Source of the DNA: Epiperipatus broadwayi
Taxonomy: Eukaryota > Onychophora > Udeonychophora > Euonychophora > Peripatidae
NCBI GenBank assembly: GCA_028023455.1
Contig: JAQFVV010000063.1
Span: 5,010,794 to 5,074,793, forward strand
Reading direction: 5' to 3'
Length of the DNA stretch: 64,000 nt
Shown: positions 11,561 through 24,984 of the stretch, one piece after another
Layout: each line of letters begins with the position of its first letter
Position numbering within the stretch: the stretch's first letter is position 1
Translations under genes and position numbers: made by a program
Notes under the pieces: generated by a model
The model's database searches: none
Told to the model about the DNA's origin: nothing
What the model saw: only the letters and a program-made list of their open reading frames with translations

Positions 11561-13600
11561 TGTACTCACATAATATTTTATTTATATCTATAGCCCATGA
11601 AGATATATTTAAAAAAAATAATTTCTTACTTGTATTATTGGTTGTTTGATTTCATTGGATGTAATGAGGATATTCCAGGATCTGGAAGATGATTGAGATT
11701 GAGTTTAAACTCAAAGTTTTCTCAAACATACTTTTATGTTTTGGGTAAACATAAAGCGACTTTAAAATAATCATTGCAATAATGTTATTTACAAAACCAC
11801 TGAAACAATAATAACTTGTTAATTTTTTTTTTTTGGTTCTTCTTTTCTTTCCTAGATTATTTTAATTCATAATCTTCATGTAACCCATGCCCTTACATTT
11901 AGTAAATTCTCTACATATTCAATAAAGTTACTTTTAGGTAACACACAATAGAAGATTAATTTAACTATTATATCACATTTATTATACACAAAATGTATAC
12001 AAGCATACCATTGATTGATACTTCAATATATTCTATTGTCATTTCTCCACAAAGATCTTTCACTTTTATAAGGTGTATTATTTTTAATTTTTACGCCAGT
12101 TAATTTTGAAATGTACTTAAATTTACAGGCCATTCTTTGACTATATTTCTTTATTTTAATTAACTTACCTTCTAGATATAATTGTGTCGTATTTAATGAT
12201 ACTTTTTCTATAGTTTTAGACAAAATATAACTTAATAAGTGCTATGTCTGATTATTTACTTTAATAACGACTATTATAATTACTTTTATGAAGAGTTAAT
12301 ACAATGTTGTGGACATATCACACATATTCTATGAACATTAGAATGTACATCCATATATTATAAGTTTTCATAAGAAGTTTTGAAAATGAATTTTTCTCTC
12401 AATAACTGAATCCTCTCTTAATACTGAACGAATCCCATACACCATTATTTTAAATATTCTTAATAATTGTAATCAAATATATCATCATCTTTTTGAAATA
12501 TAAATTTTCACATCATATAAATAAAGTTAAAGAAACCAGAGGTAATATACATCACAGAGATAGATTAAAATTACAAAGCAGGAAATTTTATTAAGTCATC
12601 AACAATATTCATTAATTTAAAATTCTAAATAAGTTACAACAATACTCAAGCCATACTATATAAAATAACATCTTAAACTACATTCTCATAGGCATGCACA
12701 AATGCATACAATAAAGCATTAATAAATCATTATTCTTCTAATACTATCACAAACGTCTTAATACAATTCATGACAGAGGACATGTTAACTGGCAATTGTA
12801 ATATACAAATAAATCCATGTAAAATTAATTTTTAAACACACAAATTGACATTGCTGACAATTAATATATTCAGTAACTTCTAAACCTACATGGTTACATT
12901 TAATCAATATTCTTTTTTATAATAAGTATACACACAACTCTGCATTTTTCTTCTTAAATCATTTAAAATTTTAAGTCGTAGTATTCATTAACTGCATACA
13001 GTAATAGTAATAATAAAACATGATTTCTTCATTTTAAAACATTTAAATAACTTCTCACGACTCTGTATCTTCTCTATTTTTTTTTTTACTATATTGTATT
13101 TAAATACTATGGATTCATATACAGTTTCATATATTTTAATATATAACTTTTCAAAAATTAATAACTCTACATTTATCTCAGACATGAATAATAATCGTGT
13201 TTATTTTCAAAAATATGCAAATTAATTACGCAAAATCTTTCTTACAACGTTTGCATATATATATATTACAACGTTTGCATATATATATATTACACTGATT
13301 AAGTATGCACTTATTTTTATTTCAAAAATTAAAATGTTTATTTAATTTAAAGCTTTAATTTTAATTATTTTATAATATAAATCTTTTATTCTATTATTTA
13401 TATGATTATTTATAATTTGACAGACATATCTATTTAATGAAGCAAATATTTTTATTAATCACTATACATTTTTTTTATAAATAATTGTAAATTCTTTTAT
13501 ATATCTTGTTTAATAATACTGTCATACATTTTAACCTAAAACTGCATGGTAACAAGAACAAAAGAAAAACAGTATTATTTAACTTTTTTAAACAAATATT
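11561..13600. other. AT-rich DNA, little recognised
   Basis: A 27-bp unit containing 'acgtttgcatatatatatat' is duplicated in tandem at about 13247-13297. The open frames at 12023-12223 and 12988-13185 are low in complexity and have no domain. Confidence 0.4.
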
Positions 13601-14799
13601 AAGGCTGTAGCCTCAACCACATGCATATAAAAATGCAATAGTAGGGACCTCTACAGGTCTTAAACCACATGCTTACTCTTTGGAAGAAAAGAGGGGAACC
13701 CTTCTTTATTTCAACCTACTTTCTATTTAAATAGGTGATGCTGAAGCGGTTTGATCTGAGAGCATGAAGTTACTCAATACTTCACTAATTAAGTCCACAT
13801 TTCTTATTACACATTAATACTCATGAAATCCTTTGATTTTCCATGAGTCAATGGAAAGATCCTATAGTGAGAAATCTATTACGATAATTTAAAGTTGTAA
13901 TTATAAATTTATTTAAACGCACATTGATTACGTAAGTAATATTCATTAAGGCTGTAGCCTCAAACACATGTGTATAAAGAGTAAGATTGTGGTTTAAGAC
14001 CTGTAGAGGTCCCTACTATTACATTTTTATATGCATGTGTTTGAGGTTACAGCCTTAACGAATATTACTTATGTAATCAATGTGCATTTAAATAAATTTA
14101 TAATTACAACTTTAAATTATCGTAATATATTTCTCACTATAGGGCCTTTCCATTAACTCATGGTAAATTGAAGGATTTCATGAGTATTAATGTGTAATTC
14201 GAAATGTGGACTTAATGAGTGAAGTATTGAATAACTTCACGCTCTCAGATCGAACTGCTTCAGCTTCACCTATTTAAATAGAAAGTAGGTTGAAGTAAAG
14301 AAGGGTTCCCCTCTTTTATTCCAAAGAGTAAGCTTGTGGTTTAATACCTGTAGAGGTACCTACTATCACATTTTTATATGTATGTGTTTGAGGCTACAGT
14401 CTTAATGAATATTACTTGCGTAATCAATGTGCGTTTAAATTAATTTATAATTACAACTTTAAATTATTGTAATAGATTTCTCACTATAGGGTCTTTCCAT
14501 TGACTTGTGGTAAATCGAAGGATTTCATGAGTATTAATGTGTAATAAGAAATGTGGACTTAATGAGTGAAGTATTGAGTAACTTCACGTTCTCATATCGA
14601 ACCGCTTCAGCTTCACCTATTTAAATAGAAAGTAGGTTGAAGTAAAGAAGGGTTCCCCTATTTTCTTCCAAAGAGTAAGCTTGTGGTTTAAGACCTGTAG
14701 AGGTCCTTACTGTCACATATTTATATGCATGTGTTTGAGGCTACAGCCTTAATGAATATTACTTACATAATCAATGTGCATTTAAATAAATTTATAATT
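13601..14799. mobile_element. Block of 347-bp repeats with a flanking target-site-like duplication
   Basis: One unit lies on the minus strand (13601 to about 13950) and about two and a half on the plus strand (from about 13950). The landmark 'acctgtagaggt' recurs at about 13999, 14347 and 14694, giving a period of 347-348 bp. The inverted and direct parts meet in a short palindromic zone around 13950-14060. The whole block is bounded by the same 12 bases, TAAACAAATATT, at 13589-13600 and 14799-14810. A shorter relative lies at 47765-48060. No protein is encoded. Confidence 0.7.
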
Positions 14800-14810
14800 A
14801 AACAAATATT

Positions 14811-15066
14811 GAAAAATATCAAATTTATATTTGGGAGTCATGGCCATATTGCAAATTTCTATTCATGCTTTATTTTATCACATGTAATAATGCATTGACT
14901 GCTAAGTTACTATTATTATATAATTATAGGAAATTTGAACAGAGACTTTCAAGTTCCCTTCAGATATCCCCTCTATTTCATACAATTGATAAAAATGACA
15001 ACACGCATGTGAAAATGATAAATGATTTCCAATATATGTATATCATGTTCAACCAGCACTCATCAG
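14811..15066. other. AT-rich DNA, nothing recognised
   Basis: The open frame from 14865 runs into the SINE-like segment that follows and has no recognisable domain. Confidence 0.35.
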
Positions 15067-15190
15067 TTGGTATATTGGAGATCATTTATTTTTTTCACAT
15101 ATGTGTGGTCATGCAGATCAGTTGTTTGAGATAAAGTGGTTGACTGAAGGGATCTTAAGGGTCTGTGTTCAAATCCCCTAGGTTATGTAA
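15067..15190 (+). mobile_element. SINE-like repeat S2, copy 1
   Basis: It contains 'ctgtgttcaaatcccc', a good match to a tRNA internal promoter B-box, and a weaker upstream A-box region. It aligns with 24557-24660 and 46545-46670 through 'cacatatgtgtggtca' and the B-box. It is probably a tRNA-derived retroposon. Confidence 0.5.
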
Positions 15191-15712
15191 TTAATGAGGC
15201 AAATTTATATCATTACTAATTAACAAATATCATAACACTTAACAGTAAGCTAAAAGATAAGCACATTGTTTTATAATTGAAATAAAATAATAGTTTTCTA
15301 CTTCACCTTTGAGTAGTAAGTAATTTAAACTGTGCTTCAAGTAATGGAGGCTATGAATATGGAGGCTTAGGATCTCTGAAAGTGCTTAGCCATATAACTC
15401 TTTAGTAATATATTGCAAGCTTCACTTTTTTGCGTAAAGCACAGTTGAAATTATGTACATTGTTTTACTATTTGTAAACATGCATAAGAAATTAATTTAA
15501 AATTTATCTGAAAAGTTAATACAATTTTGAGTTATTTTTATTTCCAGATTCCAAATCTGTAGTAATCACTTAATTAACCATGTTGTAAATGAATGTAAAT
15601 GTCTGAACATTATTTTTAAGCATTTGAGTTAGGTCTATAATTATAAATTAATTAAAAAAATTATTTAAAAAAAATAATTTTGAAGTTAAACTATGACTTG
15701 CACACATAAATA

Positions 15713-16551
<839 letters not shown>

Positions 16552-16930
16552 TACCATAGATAGTATGTAGCAAAATATATTCTACCAGAATATTTAGACA
16601 ATTATCAACTATTACAGTAATAATTCATTGGTATAAAATAATATTTGTTACTTTGTTGAGCTAGGCTTTCGATACCCCATATCTTTGTTAAAGCATGACT
16701 ATAAATATTTTTGAGCTTCCAAATTTATACTAAGTTTAAATAAAGATTAATTATAATTTAATAACTTATTTCCTGTATGTTTCTTTTAGATAATCTTTGA
16801 TATGCTAGTCCCTTCTTTTTCTTTGTTTTTGCAAATCATTTTGAATGCCCATGAAATATCCATTTCAATATATAGGTATATAAATAAATTATTTTGTGTG
16901 TATACTATTTGTTTGTTCTTTCTTTTAAAG
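16552..16930. other. AT-rich DNA, nothing recognised
   Basis: No gene was seen. The final 25 bases form a pyrimidine tract ending in AG, described with the next entry. Confidence 0.4.
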
Positions 16931-17015
16931 ACTACATGTGAGAAGGATAGATGAAATAAAAAAGCCTGATGGAGTGAATAGAGAAGAAAGATTAATGATC
17001 AAAGAAAGTGGATAA
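16931..17015 (+). CDS. Candidate terminal exon, unknown protein
   Basis: A strong 3' splice site pattern ('tttgttctttcttttaaag') precedes 85 bases that are open in one frame from 16932. They read 'LHVRRIDEIKKPDGVNREER' and seven more residues to a TAA. The peptide is charged and less AT-biased than its surroundings. ATTAAA follows within 60 bases. No family is recognised and no partner exon was found nearby. A chance open frame of 28 codons is quite possible in sequence this AT-rich, so this is inference only. Confidence 0.25.
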
Positions 17016-18440
17016 AATTTGGAGAGTTATAATGTTGATATATTTTGTTTTTTTATTTTATTAAAATAATCAACACTTTTATTCTTACATTGAATTCTTG
17101 TAATTTTTGTCATCAAACAGATTATTTATTACTAACAATATTTTGTAATCGCCAGTTGAAATGTATTGTCGTTTTTAGTCGAATTAAATTCATTTTTTAA
17201 TTAAATTAAAAGTAATATTTTTTGAATTAGTATTAATCTTATTTTATTTTATTGCCGACAGTTTAATAATCAAAACATTCCTTTTAGACTTAACAGATTC
17301 TATCAGTTTATGACAAATGAATATTTTGAAAATATATATATATGAAACATAAAATAATCTTGCTTTATTACAATTTGTACAAGAAAAGAAAAGATTAATT
17401 TTAAAATGTATTAGATACAAAAAGTTATTTAAGCAAAAAAAAAAAAAATCGTTTTAAAAATGGGAATTTTAGTAAGCTTCTACATATAAACCATGATTAC
17501 ATTTGTACAAATAAAAGTGATCCGCAGCAATTGAATGTATACGATGATTTTAATAACAAATCTTGTAGAGAAATTGATTAAAATCTAACCATTCTCAAAA
17601 GTGAATAAAATAGAGGTTTATTTTTTATTTTCTCATTCAAAAGAATTTAGATATTCTGTTGATATTTTACTTGATTTTATTTTTATTTTTTAAGAATTCA
17701 ATTAAAATATCAAAGAATAGCATTAAAATTTGATTTTCGTTTATTTATTTAAATTAAGTTTAGTTCACAAAAAGAAAAATATTTCAACAAATTTCATTTT
17801 ACTTATAAATGGTTTAGATCATTTAAAAGACAGCTGTCTATCATTCTTATATGGCATTTTTAAAAATTCTTTATATTTCTATTTTTTTCTTTCATCTATC
17901 ATACATTATCCAGAGAATGATCATAAATGACACTAACAACTGTCTTGCAATATAGTGCAGCAGACAAATAATGAATTCAAAAGTTAATGGATTTCTACAG
18001 TGGTTCTCATCTCATTTTATAATCTGAATGGAATTATATTGGAACTTGCTAATCGGGTATTTAAATTTCACAATATCACGGTTTTTTCTAAAAACTTTAA
18101 TTTCATTTTCATATATGCATAGAAAAAATTAAATTTTTAAATGTTATTAAATTAGTTTGTGAAATTAGTGATTATTCTTTAATAAAAAATAATTAATCGC
18201 TTAAAGGGCAGCAATAATTTGATAAACTAATATTTCAAATGATTCAATTCAGTTATTTCAAAATTATGTGCTTTACAATGTAATAAATCACGAATTTATT
18301 TCAACAGCAAAGACTAATCATATTTGAAAATAAATTTATTTCAATGATAAACTCATTTTTTTAAAAAAAAATGTAATGCATTGTTGGCAATAATTTTCTT
18401 TAAACTAAAATGTTATTTCTTTTATATTCAGTATTTTTTT
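17016..18440. other. AT-rich DNA, nothing firm
   Basis: At about 17997 the sequence CAGTGGTTCTCATC resembles a hAT terminal repeat, but no matching right end was found. The open frame at 17730-17930 is low in complexity. Confidence 0.35.
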
Positions 18441-18444
18441 TTCA

Positions 18445-18545
18445 TATATCATAGGATCAGTCAGGAGATGAACCCATAACAACTGCCTGCAACCAACTGC
18501 TTGATTGCAAGGTGGTTGCGCTGACCTTTCGGCTAACAACGCTTG
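18445..18545 (-). mobile_element. tRNA-derived SINE S1, copy 1
   Basis: On the minus strand it reads 'gcgttgttagccgaaaggt' (A-box type), 'ttgcaatcaagcagttggtt' and 'gggttcatctcc' (B-box type). It is the same order as the cleaner copy at 49392-49498. Imperfect direct repeats (ATTC-A/T-GTATTT) lie at 18427 and 18550 and may be a target-site duplication. Confidence 0.7.
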
Positions 18546-18954
18546 ATTGTATTCTGTATTTGAACATCACTTAACATGCAAAAAAATAATTAGTAATAAT
18601 AAATTTAAAAAAAATAAATTTTGATACTGACTGTATTTGCATATTACATTCACCAAAAACAATACTGAAGATGTTAATCAATAAAAAAAAAATAAAACAA
18701 TTTTCATTATTAATTAAAACTTTAAAAACAAGTAACTTTATTATTTGAGTGAAACAAACCAATAGATAATATATTTTTATATATTTCAGTCTAAATTTTT
18801 GCTCCTATGTACATATGGGCAACTATTTATCAATAACATTATCTTGTATTGTTTTTCTAAATAAAACTTAGGTTTTTATCTTCATTAGTATCTATTATTT
18901 AATAATATATACATATGAAATTACACAATAAATTTTAAAATTACATCCAGATTA
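18546..18954. other. AT-rich DNA, nothing recognised
   Basis: The open frame at 18571-18762 (minus) is low in complexity. Confidence 0.4.
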
Positions 18955-19365
18955 AACAGGCAAAACTCTCCATACAGTAGTGCCACCCTGTGCCAACAAG
19001 AGTAATCAATGGATGCCAGAAGGCTTATGCATAAAATCCCCATCTAGTGCCTACTCATCCAATATTCCCAAACTAGTTTCTGACTTGTGGCCTTCATCAG
19101 TGAGGAGCCTTGGATCTGAGAGCATTGCACCTAGATCTTAGGATATAATGTAACCCTCTGGCAGTCACAAAGGCCATAAGCCAGAAAATAGTTTGGGGAT
19201 ATTGGTTGAGTAGGCACTAGATGGGGGTTTTATGCACAAGCCTTCTGGCATCTATTGATTACTCTGATTGGCACAGGGTGGCACTACTGTATGGAGAGTT
19301 TTGCCTGTTTAATAAGTTATGTGCTAGCATAAGAGATGGTGATCATGTGATGTTTAGTAGTTTTA
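18955..19365. mobile_element. HH1 fold-back element, copy 1 (complete)
   Basis: A ~410-bp inverted repeat. Each arm carries, from outside to centre, 'aaaactctccatacagtagt', 'agtaatcaatggatgccaga', 'cctactcatccaata' and the ribozyme region, then 'ggatctgagagcattgcacc' at the centre. The right arm also extends into the tail block 'gtgatcatgtgatgttta'. The left arm holds a well-preserved minus-strand hammerhead and the right arm a degraded plus-strand one. No protein is encoded. Confidence 0.8.
19066..19112 (-). ncRNA. Hammerhead ribozyme motif, HH1
   Basis: Read on the minus strand: helix I strand UCCUCA, core CUGAUGA, helix II hairpin GGCCACAAGUC, core GAAA, minimal helix III CUAG, cleavage-type triplet GUU, then UGGGAA as helix I partner. 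All conserved core positions are present. Helix I pairs with one mismatch. Activity is inferred, not known. Confidence 0.6.
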
Positions 19366-20009
19366 CATCCAGATTAATTTGTATTGTTTTTTAAATTAGA
19401 TTATATCAGTACTTTGTTTTGAAAATTTTAATTTTTTTATCTAATATCTTCAACATGAATGGTGTATGCATTTGGAAGTTCTATGTGAAATGTAGTTTGT
19501 AAATGTAATCAGTATTACATTTTTTACTATAAATCTCACAATGCTTTTGACTTATATATTAGTAACTACATTAACAATATGTGTTTAACTTATAATATGC
19601 ATACTCAGTCATAATAATGTATATAAATGATAACTTGTCTTCTTAACTTTCCATTTTTTATGTAATATATTTATGATATCAAGGGTAAATGTTATTTTGA
19701 TATATTAACCTATCATCTCTGAATATTGAAACTTTATTTTGGATGTGAAGTGTTTTTGGTTTTAGCCATTATGTAAATGTTCATTTTTGCAAATGTGTTT
19801 TTTATAAGCTCTATCTAAATTTATCATTAAATATGGGTTTAAAATCCCAGTCAATGGTTTTATGAACACTATTGCTTTTTAGATTCATTTTTGATTATAT
19901 GATCAATATTATTACTAATTGATTTAGATTAGACTTAATAAAGTATATTGTATTATATATTTAATAAATATATTTTTGTGTTTTGTTAGCACTATTAGTT
20001 ATATGTAAT
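19366..20009. other. AT-rich DNA, nothing recognised
   Basis: No frame, RNA or repeat is recognised in this spacer between two HH1 copies. Confidence 0.4.
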
Positions 20010-20222
20010 TTAATAAACATCACATGACCACCATTTCTTATGCTTGCTTATAACTGTTATTAAAACAGGCAATTCTCTATATGTATTGGCCACAAGCCAG
20101 AAACTAGTCTGGGGATATTGGATGAGTAGGCAGTAGATGGGGATTTTATGCACACGTCTTCTGGTATCCATTGATTACTGGCTCGCATTGAGTGGTAATA
20201 CTATAGACAGTTGTCTGTTTTC
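20010..20222. mobile_element. HH1 element, truncated copy
   Basis: The inverted tail block (20015-20050) is followed directly by the 3' half of the ribozyme ('gccacaagccagaaactagt', 20081-20100) and the rest of one arm. The CUGAUGA half of the core is missing. An open frame starting at 20137 is a by-product of this repeat. Confidence 0.7.
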
Positions 20223-22129
20223 ATATGTAATTTTATTCTATTGTTTATTATTAGTAGTATGGTTACTAAATATAATATCAAACTTCAATTATTATAATCA
20301 TATTTATAATGTATTATATGTTTACAAAATGTATTATTAAATTTATCAATTATTCTACTCATGCATTTAATCCTATAACCTAAACTTTGCATGGAACAGA
20401 TTTTCAAAAGCATTCAGTTTTCAAACCCTATTTACAATTTCAAAAACATTTAGACTAGCAAACATACTAAAATAATGATTTTAGTGTTGCCACCATCAAT
20501 TTTATTTTTGGAAAAAAATTTCTACAAGAGAAAAATTTATTTCCACTCACAGACATTATTCCTGTGAAAATTTTGTATACATACTAATCCTATAAATACC
20601 TTTTTTTTTTCTCTTTTATATCTTATACTATATTGAAATTATATGTTAGTCTATTTCCATTATCCATTAATAATAGTTAAATGTCTTTAAAAAAATCAAA
20701 ATTTATTTACATTTTTCAAATACATTTAACTGTTAGTAATAACACACAAGTTAATATATAACACAGTGTGGTTTTTTTTAAAGACATTTAAAATTGATTC
20801 TAGATGATTAAAATACTTTAGCATATAATTAAAGTAAGATGCCATATACAATGTAAAACATGTTATATTGGTTTGTAGATTTTTTCTTTGTCAATTAAGA
20901 TGTCCAGTATGTATAGGATTTTTACTTAAAGAAAATTATAATTTAAAAATAAAATAAAATTTTAATAATTTTTTTTAATGTAGTTTTTCAGACAATCATT
21001 CTTACATTTTTCATACAAAAAGTGACATGATAGACTTCAATATTCTAATAGTATGCAAGGTCTGTCTCTAATTTCTTTCTTTCTTTTTAAAACTTTGCAT
21101 TTTGAATTTCTGTTTCTTGAACAATATATCTTTATTAAACTAATCTGTAGTTATTTACATATTTCTTTAATAATTAATTCTTCTTATTTCTTTGTAAACA
21201 AACCAATCTTTTTATCTGCTTTGTTTTTAAATTTATATTACAAAATTTAATAATTAATGGATGATATTATTAAATACCATTTTTTATATGAAAATAAGTT
21301 CTACAATATTACATTTTTAGTATTTCTACTTTGAAAATTTAGAAATTATTATATCAAAACAAAAACATTTGCATTAGTTATAAACAGATGTAAAACTGAT
21401 TTAATAAAACATTTTTATACATTCTGATTTTAATATATTTTAAATCTCAAGATTTTTATATCATTATAAAAAAATCTTTATGGAATATTGAAGAGGCAAA
21501 GCAGTCATTTGGAACTGGATATGGTTTAAAAGTATTACTGGTATTATATAATATCTGGAATTAAACCAAAATCTTTTTGGAAGGAAATAAATTTATGATC
21601 TTCAGTTTTAAGTGAAAATAAAATCCACAAACAAGGGTGACCCATTGAAATTAATAACAAGTAGGCCAGTAAATCTTCATATGTTGTATCAAAAGAATAA
21701 ATGGAATACTACACAAGAAAATAGCTCAAAACACTCTCAATTTCATTTGTTTTATTAAATAGATTTTTCATTAAAAAGATTTGCAAAAAAATTTCAGGGA
21801 TATCTGAAGAAGATCAGGGAGTAGCAAAGATAAACTCATAAATATAAAAATTAGTAGAGGTATAAAACTTTTAATATGATAATCATGAAATATACTGTTT
21901 TATAAAAATAAAATAAAATTATATTCTACCAGAAATATTTGAAAAAGATATACTAACATCATTAAAATTTTTAATAGGGCAACTATTATGATGATTATAA
22001 CTCACCAATGAAAAATTAAAACTTGATAATTATAAAATTATAGTTAAAAATATTTACAGAATTTTTTTTATATAGTATCAAATGTGAGGAAGATGCTATA
22101 TGTCATATATAAATTCTTTTTTGCAAAAT
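20223..22129. other. AT-rich DNA; right part may be upstream Gypsy sequence
   Basis: 20223-21470 shows nothing. From about 21470 the plus strand becomes rich in A, as in the decayed Gypsy pol that follows, so protease and reverse transcriptase remnants could be here. I could not recognise their motifs. Confidence 0.35.
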
Positions 22130-23770
22130 TGGCTCTAAATATATTCAACCGGATTTCTGAAGTGATATTATCAAGAACAATTCATAGATTTTTTTTTAGA
22201 TATAATCAATTTTCTTTGAAATAACTAGAGAGTTTTCTTAAAAAAACCTATAAAAAAAAAGAAAGTGTAATATGGAACAAGAGAAGCAAAATTAAATTTA
22301 AACATTTTATGCATTATAACAATGATTTGGATATCACACTGACTATAATTATTTCAAAAAATAACTTAAAAGGGTTACATATACATATTATTTCTGAGAG
22401 TAAAAAACAAATTATTTGTGTTTAAAGATTATTAACAAAAGGTGAAGAAAATTATAATAAATTTTGTTTAAAAAAACTGGCTAAAATATTTAAATTAAAA
22501 TCTTCTGTCAATTCAATTTCCATATCCTTATCTGAGTGTTGTTTTGACAACAGGTTGATGATATTCTATTGGTTAATTTTAAGCATTAACTGAAGTGATG
22601 TTATTTACATTTATGAATGTATCAATGGAAATTTTAAATCCCAGTGAAAGAATATAAATCTTTATTAGGCAAATGTAGACACCCTCAACCCACTCCAGAT
22701 AACATAAATCTTAGGTTGCTTTTGTAGATATAATATTTTATCTTATAATTATGAACTAAATTATAAAATAGAAGTAATACATGCAAGCTCTCTTTCATGA
22801 CTAAACTATTGCTTAGAAATGTGTTTTAGGATCAGAAGTAACCTGTAAAGATTAATAAAAGTTTATCAGTAATCAGTAGTAAGGTTTTAACTAGATAAGC
22901 AAAGAAATATATAAGTATCAACAATTATGGAAAGTGATTAGACGTGGCAGTATTATTCAACAAACTGTCTATAGAGAAAATCTTATTTTAGGTAAAGGTA
23001 TATAACAATGGGTGCCAGTGTGTTAGTATTAATAAAGATAAAAAATAAAATTTTATATTTAATATATCAAGGTCATTTCTATATAATTACATATTGTAGT
23101 TTGGCCTTAATTAGGATTTAGAGAGATACATTAAATAGTATGGAAATGGTCAAAACAAGACAAATTATGTAAAAACAAATTAGTAATTGTTTATGGACAG
23201 AAATGTCAAAACATAACAAGAAATATATCTAAATCAAAATAGCAAGAACTATTAATTTGAGAGTAGACTATTCCAAAGCTCCATGATATTCTTTGTCTAG
23301 CAGACAAAAGAAGCAATCGATACTATAACCAAATGCTTAAAAAATTTAATCAGATAAATGCTCAAAGAAGTATGAAGAAATGCTATCATATTTTACAACT
23401 CCATCAGATGTAATTGGGAAATTTTGAGCAGAATTATTATTAGGTCCTTATTTGAGAATGCCTCTTTTTCTATGAATGTCAATAAAAATGTAGTTAAACT
23501 CAAGTGTGATATATAAAAAAAAATTATAAATAAACTATGTGGAAAAAAAAGGTATAAGATAGATTAAAATCAATTTCTCAAATCAAATATTTGCACTACT
23601 TACAAAATACATAGATACAATATGTAACATCACTCGGAAATTGATGAAATTTATGAAGCAGTAATAGGCAGGAAATTAGAAAATGGTATATTAGGAGAAA
23701 ATAAAGGCAGAAATAAAAAAAATCAATGTAACAGTAAGTTAGAAAATAAACTTATAGTGCCTAGAGAATA
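22130..23770 (+). pseudogene. Decayed Ty3/Gypsy LTR retrotransposon pol (RNase H and integrase)
   Basis: Many stops and frame changes are present, but the order of motifs is right. 22273-22372 reads 'WNKRSK' and 'LDITLTIIISKNNLKGLHIH', like the L-T-D-S-KGLGAVL start of Gypsy RNase H. It is followed by 'LLTKGEENYNK-CLKKLAKIF', like SLT--E-NYA-IEKE-LAIVF. Near 23050-23200 come 'YQGHF' and a spaced-out zinc-finger-like stretch. Near 23255-23300 is 'RVDYSKAP-YSLSSR', like VVDYYSK-PE--SLSS. At 23370-23465 is 'MLSYFTTPSDVIGKF-AELL' and 'GPYLRMPL', like L-YR-TP---G-SPAELL-GR-LRT-L of the integrase C-terminal region. LTRs were not located. Confidence 0.6.
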
Positions 23771-24480
23771 AATACACCAGAATAAAGAATCAATAGAATT
23801 TTAAAAAGTACAGACAAAAAATAGATGGAAATGCCATTATTACATTGAACAGAAGTTTCTACAAGTGAAATGTAGAAAGAGTACAAAAAGATGGAAAAGT
23901 CTATAATTATTAAAGGACTTTGATATTAAGTGAAGTGAAATATTTCTAGACTATTACATTGGGGATATTGGTATCACTCCATATTCAAGTAGATATATTT
24001 AAAATATTATTAAAATGATAATATGGAAAAAAATCTCTCTTATATTAACATAGTATTTAATAGTGCTATCTATTAAATATTAAATTATAAACTAGAAAAA
24101 AAAATTATTACATAAAATAACTAATTAGCCTATTCATACAGTGTACTGAATGTTTCATATATATGTAATTAGAAGTAATTGACCTTAGAATTTTTTAGTC
24201 TATATTTGTTCACTCAATCACAAACAACTAACACATACATGACCACATTTATGCAAAAAAGAGAGATAATCCTTAGTATACATATTGGTCTGATAATATG
24301 AGGGGTTAGATTAACTTTATATCTATATGAATATGAGCATTCCATCTTTAATTTTTCAATGAAATGGATAATTGATTAGTTGGAAGGATGAGAAGATTGA
24401 AACCTGTCCATTGAAGTTTAAGGAATTGCTATCTTAATATAAGCTGAGCACTGATTGTATATATGTGTGAGAGAATATGA
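23771..24480. other. AT-rich DNA, possible 3' part of the Gypsy remnant
   Basis: The A-rich strand bias continues to about 24000. No LTR, RNA gene or reading frame is recognised. Confidence 0.35.

Positions 24481-24485
<5 letters not shown>

Positions 24486-24560
<75 letters not shown>
24486..24560. repeat. (AT)n microsatellite
   Basis: About 75 bp of alternating TA, directly upstream of the S2 SINE-like copy. Confidence 0.97.
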
Positions 24561-24563
<3 letters not shown>

Positions 24564-24660
24564 GGATCATCTATATTTTTTGCAAGTGTGTTGGATCTTT
24601 AAAGTGGAGTGGAAGATGGATATAAGCTAAAAACATCCTAAGTTCAAAGTCCTCTATTTA
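24557..24660 (+). mobile_element. SINE-like repeat S2, copy 2
   Basis: It matches 15067-15190 through 'ttgg-gatcat', 'gtgtggatc' and a B-box-like 'aagttcaaagtcctct'. It is more diverged than the other copies. Confidence 0.4.
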
Positions 24661-24940
24661 ATTAAAATAATCTAAAAACAAAAGACTGTAATAAGGTTAA
24701 TTTTATTTATCAAACATTGAAAAAAATAATTAATATAGCCATTCATAAATATCTAAAAATTAATCTGATAATGATTTAGGACTTTCATGATTCAGAAATT
24801 GAAAAGCAAGTTTAAAAGAAGGAGAAAAAGATAAAGTAAAAGGAGACACAAAGTACAATAAGATGTTTGATATATTCTTCAATATATATATATATACATA
24901 TATATTATTTGTGGGATATTCTGTCTAGTGAAATAGCTAA

Positions 24941-24984
24941 ATGCTGATGTTTCAGTATAATATCAAGTACCTTCCTCAGAGCAT
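24941..24984 (-). ncRNA. Hammerhead ribozyme motif, PLE-A fold-back left arm
   Basis: On the minus strand: AUGCU, core CUGAGGA, extra A, helix II GGUAC/AUACU-type hairpin with loop UUGAUAUU, core GAAA, minimal helix III, triplet AUC, then AGCAU. AUGCU and AGCAU form five perfect pairs of helix I. Confidence 0.6.

Noticed and set aside
17997-18010. CAGTGGTTCTCATC as a hAT terminal repeat
   Set aside because: No complementary end and no target duplication were found nearby. The short match could be chance.
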